Shown: positions 59,885 through 64,000 of the stretch, piece by piece
Numbering within the stretch: position 1 is the first letter of the stretch
Layout: each line of letters opens with the position of its first letter
Assembly (NCBI GenBank): GCA_963826105.1
Contig: CAWGWA010000011.1
Coordinates: forward strand, 62,001-126,000
DNA length: 64,000 bases
Direction: 5' to 3'
DNA from: WHTI01 sp963826105
Lineage (GTDB): Bacteria > Actinomycetota > CADDZG01 > WHSQ01
Notes under the pieces: model-generated
What the model was told of the DNA's origin: nothing
The model's input: only the letters and a program-made list of their open reading frames with translations
The model's database searches: none
Position numbers and translations under genes: made by a program

Positions 59885-61558
59885 GTGAGCCGTTCATCCA
59901 CGACCCGTCTTCTCGCAATCGTCCTGCTGCTGGGGCTCGTCGCCGTACCTGGGATGGCGGGAGCACATGCCGAGCGGGAGGCGTTCTTCCCCGACGGGAC
60001 TGGGACCGTTCCTCACTACCGCCCGATGATCGCCGATCGGCATCTCGTGGTCTGCCGCCCCGAGAGCGAGCGGAGGATCGAGAAGATCGAGAACGACCGG
60101 CTCCGCAAGGACAACAAGGAGCTGCTGAAGGAATGTCGTTTCCGGAACATCCAGGACGCGGTCAACGCGGTCAAACGCAAGAACACGACTATCTACATGC
60201 TTCCCGGCGTCTACGAAGAGAAGCCGAATCGCAATCAGCCGAAGTGCGGGCACAAGTACGCGCATTCGGGTGAGGAGGAAGGGGCGCCGATCCTCTCCTA
60301 CAAACAGCAGCTCCGCTGCAAGCACCACCAGAACCTGATCGGGATCTTCGGTGACGATAACCCTAAGGACGACGTTAGGGAGTGCAACGCGGTCGTTTGT
60401 GGCCTCCAGCTCGAAGGAACCGGCGAGACGACCGGTGACGTCCTCATCACCGGTGGATTCAACAAGAAGGGCAACTTCGCCAAGCTGAACGGGATCCGGG
60501 CGGATCGCGCCGACGGAGTCTTCTTCAAGAACTTCACGATCGAGCTATTCGAGTTCAATGCCCTCTACATCCTCGAGACCGATGGCTTCGTGATCGATGA
60601 CGTGACGGCCCGCTACAACGACGAGTACGGCTTCCTGACATTTGCCGTCGACCATGGGGTCTACAAGAACTGCAACGGCTACAACAATGGCGACTCCCTG
60701 ATCTACCCGGGTTCCGCCTCCGACGTGAACAATGGGAACGAGGACTACACGCAGACGGAGCGGTGGGCGATCGAGATCTACGGTTGCAAGAGCCACCACA
60801 ACGCCTTGGGGTATTCGGGCACAGCGGGCGATTCGGTCTACGTGCACGACAACGAGTTCTTCGCCAACCAGTCCGGCATGGTGACCGACTCGATCTTCCC
60901 CGGCCACCCGGGGCTACCCCAGAACCACGGGTGGTACACGGACAACCTCATCTACTCGAACAACACGAACTACACCGAAACCAACGTCCAGTCCGGTAAG
61001 TGCGATGTCCCGCCGGTCGAGCGCGGCTACAAGCCCGCCAAGGGTGAGCCGCGGACCTCGGGCATCGTTTGCCCGGTCGTCCCCGCGCCCGTGGGGGCCG
61101 GGATGGTGATCGCTGGCGGCAACTGGAACCTCATCGAGACCAACCAGGTGTGGGACAACTGGAGGGCCGGCTTCATGCTCTTCACGGTGCCTGCCGCGAT
61201 CCGCGAGGAAACCGACCCCGAGAAGGCGTACGACACCTCGCACTTCAACAGGTACTTCGGCAACTTCATGAGCCTCACACCTGGCGGTGAAGCCGACCTG
61301 AACGGCTACGACTTCTGGTGGGACGACCAGGGTGAAGGCAACTGCTGGCAGGAGAACGACGCCCCCGAGGGCGGCGTGACGTCGAACACCTTGTATCCAC
61401 TGGGCCTCCCGGACTGCGACAGCGGCGGGTCAGTGCTGCTGCCCGTCAACCCGGCGAAGAGCGCGTTGATCGCGGCGTGCGCAACCTACGATCGGAACGA
61501 TGAGACGCTCAGAGATCCACCGGGTTGCGACTTCTTCGACACCCCTCCGGAGCCCTGA
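59885..61558 (+). CDS. Secreted right-handed beta-helix protein
   Basis: A 557-residue exported protein. A signal peptide (LLAIVLLLGLVAVPGMAGAH) is followed by a charged segment (IEKIENDRLRKDNKELLKE) and parallel beta-helix repeats with NxxYS/N turns (GVFFKNFTIELFEFNALYIL, DGFVIDDVTARYNDEYGFLT, GVYKNCNGYNNGDSLIYPGS). The region around YGYKPAKGEPRTS and the last 60 residues (CWQENDAPEGGV, GLPDCDSGGS) hold six or more cysteines. GTG start. Pectate-lyase-like fold, but no catalytic site can be named. Confidence 0.85.
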   Translation: MSRSSTTRLLAIVLLLGLVAVPGMAGAHAEREAFFPDGTGTVPHYRPMIADRHLVVCRPESERRIEKIENDRLRKDNKELLKECRFRNIQDAVNAVKRKNTTIYMLPGVYEEKPNRNQPKCGHKYAHSGEEEGAPILSYKQQLRCKHHQNLIGIFGDDNPKDDVRECNAVVCGLQLEGTGETTGDVLITGGFNKKGNFAKLNGIRADRADGVFFKNFTIELFEFNALYILETDGFVIDDVTARYNDEYGFLTFAVDHGVYKNCNGYNNGDSLIYPGSASDVNNGNEDYTQTERWAIEIYGCKSHHNALGYSGTAGDSVYVHDNEFFANQSGMVTDSIFPGHPGLPQNHGWYTDNLIYSNNTNYTETNVQSGKCDVPPVERGYKPAKGEPRTSGIVCPVVPAPVGAGMVIAGGNWNLIETNQVWDNWRAGFMLFTVPAAIREETDPEKAYDTSHFNRYFGNFMSLTPGGEADLNGYDFWWDDQGEGNCWQENDAPEGGVTSNTLYPLGLPDCDSGGSVLLPVNPAKSALIAACATYDRNDETLRDPPGCDFFDTPPEP

Positions 61559-61586
61559 GCTCCGGATCCCTGATAAAACCGGTGGG

Positions 61587-62375
61587 ATGAAACTCATCTC
61601 CTACCCGGACGGCTTCGGTCGTCTCGAGGGCGACCGGCTGATCCCCATGGGACCGGATATCAACGAGTACCTCCGCTCGGGGGCATGGGAGGACGCGAGC
61701 CCCATCGCCGCCGAGTCGATCACATGGCTGGCGCCCATCCCGTCGCCGGGCAAAGTGATCTGCATCGGCCTCAACTACCGCGACCACATCATCGAGACCA
61801 ACGGCGTGGCTCCCACCGAACCGGTGCTCTTCCCCAAGTTCCAGAACTCCGTCATCGGACCGAAACAGCCCATCGTGATCCCCGACGCCGCCAAACAGGT
61901 GGACTACGAAGCAGAGCTTGGAGTGGTCATCGGAAAGCGGGCATCAGGTGTGTCGGCATCGAACGCTCTCGACCACGTTGCCGGATACACCTGCATGAAC
62001 GATGTCAGCGCTCGCGACCTTCAGTTCTCCAACGGTGGGCAGTGGATGAGGGGTAAAGCCGTCGATACGTTTCTTCCGACGGGACCGTGGATGGTGACCG
62101 CAGATGAGATAGACGACCCACAGGCGCTCTCGATCCGATGTCTGGTCAACGGTGAGGTGATGCAGGACTCGAACACCTCCGAGATGGTCTTCGGAGTCGC
62201 CGAGTTGATCTCGTTCGTCAGTCAAACCCTTACGTTGGAGCCGGGTGACCTCATCTCCACGGGGACACCCGCGGGAGTTGGTTTCGTTCGCGAGCCGCCC
62301 GTGTTCCTTTCTCGTGGGGACGAGGTCTCGATCGAGATCGTCGGGATCGGGACACTGACCAACCAGGTCACCTAG
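61587..62375 (+). CDS. Fumarylacetoacetate hydrolase family protein
   Basis: A 262-residue FAH-family enzyme: VICIGLNYRDHIIETNGVAP (catalytic His), metal ligands in QVDYEAELGVVIGKRASG, GYTCMNDVSARDLQFSNGGQ and GKAVDTFLPTGPWMVTADE, and LISTGTPAGVGFVREPP. Homologues hydrolyse or isomerise 2-hydroxyhepta-2,4-diene-1,7-dioate, acylpyruvates or oxaloacetate (decarboxylation); the exact substrate is not clear. ATG 61587 follows GGTGGG. Its stop overlaps the convergent Dabb gene. Confidence 0.92.
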   Translation: MKLISYPDGFGRLEGDRLIPMGPDINEYLRSGAWEDASPIAAESITWLAPIPSPGKVICIGLNYRDHIIETNGVAPTEPVLFPKFQNSVIGPKQPIVIPDAAKQVDYEAELGVVIGKRASGVSASNALDHVAGYTCMNDVSARDLQFSNGGQWMRGKAVDTFLPTGPWMVTADEIDDPQALSIRCLVNGEVMQDSNTSEMVFGVAELISFVSQTLTLEPGDLISTGTPAGVGFVREPPVFLSRGDEVSIEIVGIGTLTNQVT

Positions 62376-62695
62376 TCGACGATCAGCGAGGCCTCGTTCA
62401 GCGCATAGTCGACCCGGATGACCTCGCAACCACGAGAGAACACCCACTCGCTGAATGACACGTGGGCCGGTTGTGCGTAATAGGCATCCAACGCTTCCTG
62501 GCTCTCGAAATCGGTCAGCAACAGATACGTGTACCCCTCGTTGCGCCCGCTGGTGTCCTTTCCGAAGCGGAGACCCGTGAACCCAGGGATGGCGTCAGGC
62601 CACGCCTGGATCTGTTCCGCCATCTCCCGTTCGTCTGCATCCGTCAATTCCTTGGCGAACTTGAACAGAACGACGTGCTGCGCTCGCTCACTCAC
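62372..62695 (-). CDS. Dabb (stress-responsive alpha/beta barrel) domain protein
   Basis: A 107-residue single-domain protein of the stress-responsive dimeric A/B barrel family: HVVLFKFAKELTDADEREMA, YLLLTDFESQEALDAYYAQP, AHVSFSEWVFS. Members are stress-induced or cyclase-like proteins. It lies between two convergent/divergent metabolic genes and ends overlapping the FAH gene. Confidence 0.9.
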   Translation of the reverse strand: MSERAQHVVLFKFAKELTDADEREMAEQIQAWPDAIPGFTGLRFGKDTSGRNEGYTYLLLTDFESQEALDAYYAQPAHVSFSEWVFSRGCEVIRVDYALNEASLIVD

Positions 62696-62760
62696 AGATA
62701 CCTCTCCTCTCGATCACTGGTAGAACCATATCGAGAGGTCACTTCACGGGGAGGGGGGTT

Positions 62761-63981
62761 ATGGCGATCGTTCCTGATACCAGCACGATCTGGCAGCGAG
62801 CGTTCGCGACCCGTGCCGGGAGTGACGAGGAGGGCGGTCTTGCGGCGATCCTGGCCCTCGCCGGGGCGACCGACATCATCTCCTTCGCAGGCGGCTTCCC
62901 AGACCCCGAGACCTTCCCCGGCCGGGTCCTCAGCGATATCTTCGAGCGCCTGATCGCTTCGGGCGATCCATCGGTGCTCCAGTACGCGCCCGTGGCTGGA
63001 TTGCCGGGTCCGCGTGACTTCATGGCCGGACGTCTCGAGCAGCTCGAAGGCGCAAGACCGGCCGACGACGAACTGATCATCACCAGCGGCACGATCGAGG
63101 CGATCGAGCTCCTGAGCAAGAGCCTCCTCGATCCGGGCGATCTCGTTCTCGTCGAGGGACCTACCTACCTCGGTGCCATCATGGCGTTCGAGAGCTACGA
63201 GGCCAACGTCGTCGTCGTTCCGATGGACGAGCACGGCGTCGATGTCGAGCAACTCGACAGCACTATCAACCGCCTCGGGCCCCCGAAGTTCTTCTACACG
63301 ATCCCCGACTACCAGAACCCGGCGGGCATCACCCTGAGCGAAGAACGTCGGCAGTCGCTGGTGGACGTCGCACGCAAACATGGCTTCCTGATCGTCGAGG
63401 ATGTGGCCTACCGCGAGCTCGGCTTTGCTGGCGAGCGCCTCACTAGTCTGTGGACCCTGGCTCCCGACGTCGTGCTCCAGGCAGGGACGTTCTCCAAGAC
63501 GTTCGTTCCCGGGACCCGGCTTGGCTGGGGCGCCGGACCGAAAGAGATCGTCGCCAAGATGGTGTGGGCAAAGCAGAACACCGATCAATGCGCCGGTGCT
63601 CTCGGGCAGCGGCTGCTCGAGGAGTATGGCCGTGCCGGCGGACTTGACGATCAAGCGATCCGCTCCCGCACGCTCTACGGGCGGCGTTGTGGACTCTTGA
63701 TGGACGCCCTCGACGCGCACATGCCCGGATCGGTGACTTGGACGAGACCGACCGGAGGCTTCTTCTCGTGGATGTCGCTCCCCGAAGGCAATGACGGGAT
63801 CGAGTTGGCTCGTCGATCTGTCGCCGAGGGCGTAGCCATCGTTCCGGGGGCTCCCTTCTTCCCGGGAAGCGGTGGAGCGCAGAACGTTCGTCTGTCGTTC
63901 AGCCGGGTTCCCGACGCATCCATCGATGAGGGGATCGAACGACTCGCCTCTCTCATCACGCCGACGAAAGGATCCAACTGA
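62761..63981 (+). CDS. PLP-dependent aminotransferase (2-aminoadipate/MocR-like class I fold)
   Basis: A 406-residue fold-type I aminotransferase: IISFAGGFPDPETFPGRVLS, YAPVAGLPGPRDFMAGRLEQ, YTIPDYQNPAGITLSEERRQ, EDVAYRELGF, and the PLP lysine in AGTFSKTFVPGTRLGWGAGP. The MocR DNA-binding domain is absent; the catalytic part resembles LysN-type 2-aminoadipate and aromatic/branched amino acid transaminases. The stop overlaps the next ATG (TGATG). Confidence 0.92.
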   Translation: MAIVPDTSTIWQRAFATRAGSDEEGGLAAILALAGATDIISFAGGFPDPETFPGRVLSDIFERLIASGDPSVLQYAPVAGLPGPRDFMAGRLEQLEGARPADDELIITSGTIEAIELLSKSLLDPGDLVLVEGPTYLGAIMAFESYEANVVVVPMDEHGVDVEQLDSTINRLGPPKFFYTIPDYQNPAGITLSEERRQSLVDVARKHGFLIVEDVAYRELGFAGERLTSLWTLAPDVVLQAGTFSKTFVPGTRLGWGAGPKEIVAKMVWAKQNTDQCAGALGQRLLEEYGRAGGLDDQAIRSRTLYGRRCGLLMDALDAHMPGSVTWTRPTGGFFSWMSLPEGNDGIELARRSVAEGVAIVPGAPFFPGSGGAQNVRLSFSRVPDASIDEGIERLASLITPTKGSN

Positions 63982-64000
63982 TGGCCGATGCCGACCGCTA
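63981..64000 (+). CDS. Start of a further gene, cut by the window edge
   Basis: An ATG overlaps the aminotransferase stop (TGATG) and reads MADADR before the sequence ends. The overlap suggests a translationally coupled gene; nothing more can be said. Confidence 0.5.

Overview
The window looks like a chromosomal piece of an uncultured, high-GC member of the Actinomycetota. Supporting signs are the gene order sufB-sufD-Rieske ferredoxin-sufC-sufS-sufU, a HrdB/SigA-type sigma factor, ferrochelatase of the actinobacterial type, a stand-alone LigD polymerase domain, a split XdhC pair next to CoxD/CoxE-type chaperones, frequent GTG/TTG starts and many 4-base stop/start overlaps. I cannot place it more finely from sequence alone. 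No phage, insertion sequence, CRISPR array, rRNA or replication origin was seen; one tRNA (Val, TAC) is present.

Layout. 1-4079: three tandem secreted CSLREA/parallel beta-helix proteins (two with RTX-type glycine/aspartate repeats) and a small unknown protein. 4094-5810: a methyltransferase divergent from a HxlR regulator. 5977-7146: a tiny lipoprotein, an AT-richer secreted protein, tRNA-Val and an aldo/keto reductase relic. 7198-10339: molybdo-flavoenzyme maturation genes (VWA protein, MoxR ATPase, two XdhC halves). 10336-14303: hemolysin III-like protein, acyl desaturase behind a palindrome-rich operator, YczE-like protein, a coiled-coil protein and Mn-type superoxide dismutase. 14357-22502: GH25 muramidase, sigma factor, RAM-domain protein, ThiI, a barrel-fold protein, a tailed aldehyde dehydrogenase, MoaD-like protein and a sulfurtransferase. 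22555-30181: the SUF iron-sulfur assembly locus, interrupted by an oppositely oriented EamA transporter. 30350-36909: mixed metabolism and signalling. 37125-38653: a small RiPP locus resembling a lasso-peptide cluster (precursor, PqqD-type recognition protein, HprK-like kinase, broken B2 protease). 38957-51338: GH15 hydrolase, EamA transporter, LigD polymerase domain, a three-gene ABC export system, CDF metal transporter, two-domain multicopper oxidase, phosphoesterase, thioesterase and a SnoaL-like protein. 51435-64000: slipin/NfeD pair, TAP-like hydrolase, ferrochelatase, a GGDEF-EAL protein, a secreted beta-helix protein, FAH-family hydrolase, Dabb protein and an aminotransferase.

How genes work together. 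The suf genes form one pathway: SufS/SufU supply sulfur and SufBCD assemble the cluster. Both sufB and sufD are preceded by the same TTAGG-N4-CCTAA palindrome, the sufB copy matching the DtxR/IdeR iron box at 15 of 19 positions, so iron control of both transcription units is likely. ThiI, the rhodanese and MoaD add further sulfur handling. Cyclic di-GMP signalling is represented by a membrane GGDEF protein, a REC-domain protein and a GGDEF-EAL protein with intact motifs.

Data quality. At least ten otherwise well-conserved genes (Rieske ferredoxin, sufD, an ABC ATPase, phosphoesterase, SnoaL-like protein, NfeD, ferrochelatase, a lipoprotein and others) are interrupted by 1-2 base shifts, often at short homopolymers. 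I read most of these as assembly or sequencing indels and annotate the genes across the shift. Two loci look truly decayed because large internal segments are missing: the aldo/keto reductase relic and the B2 protease relic.
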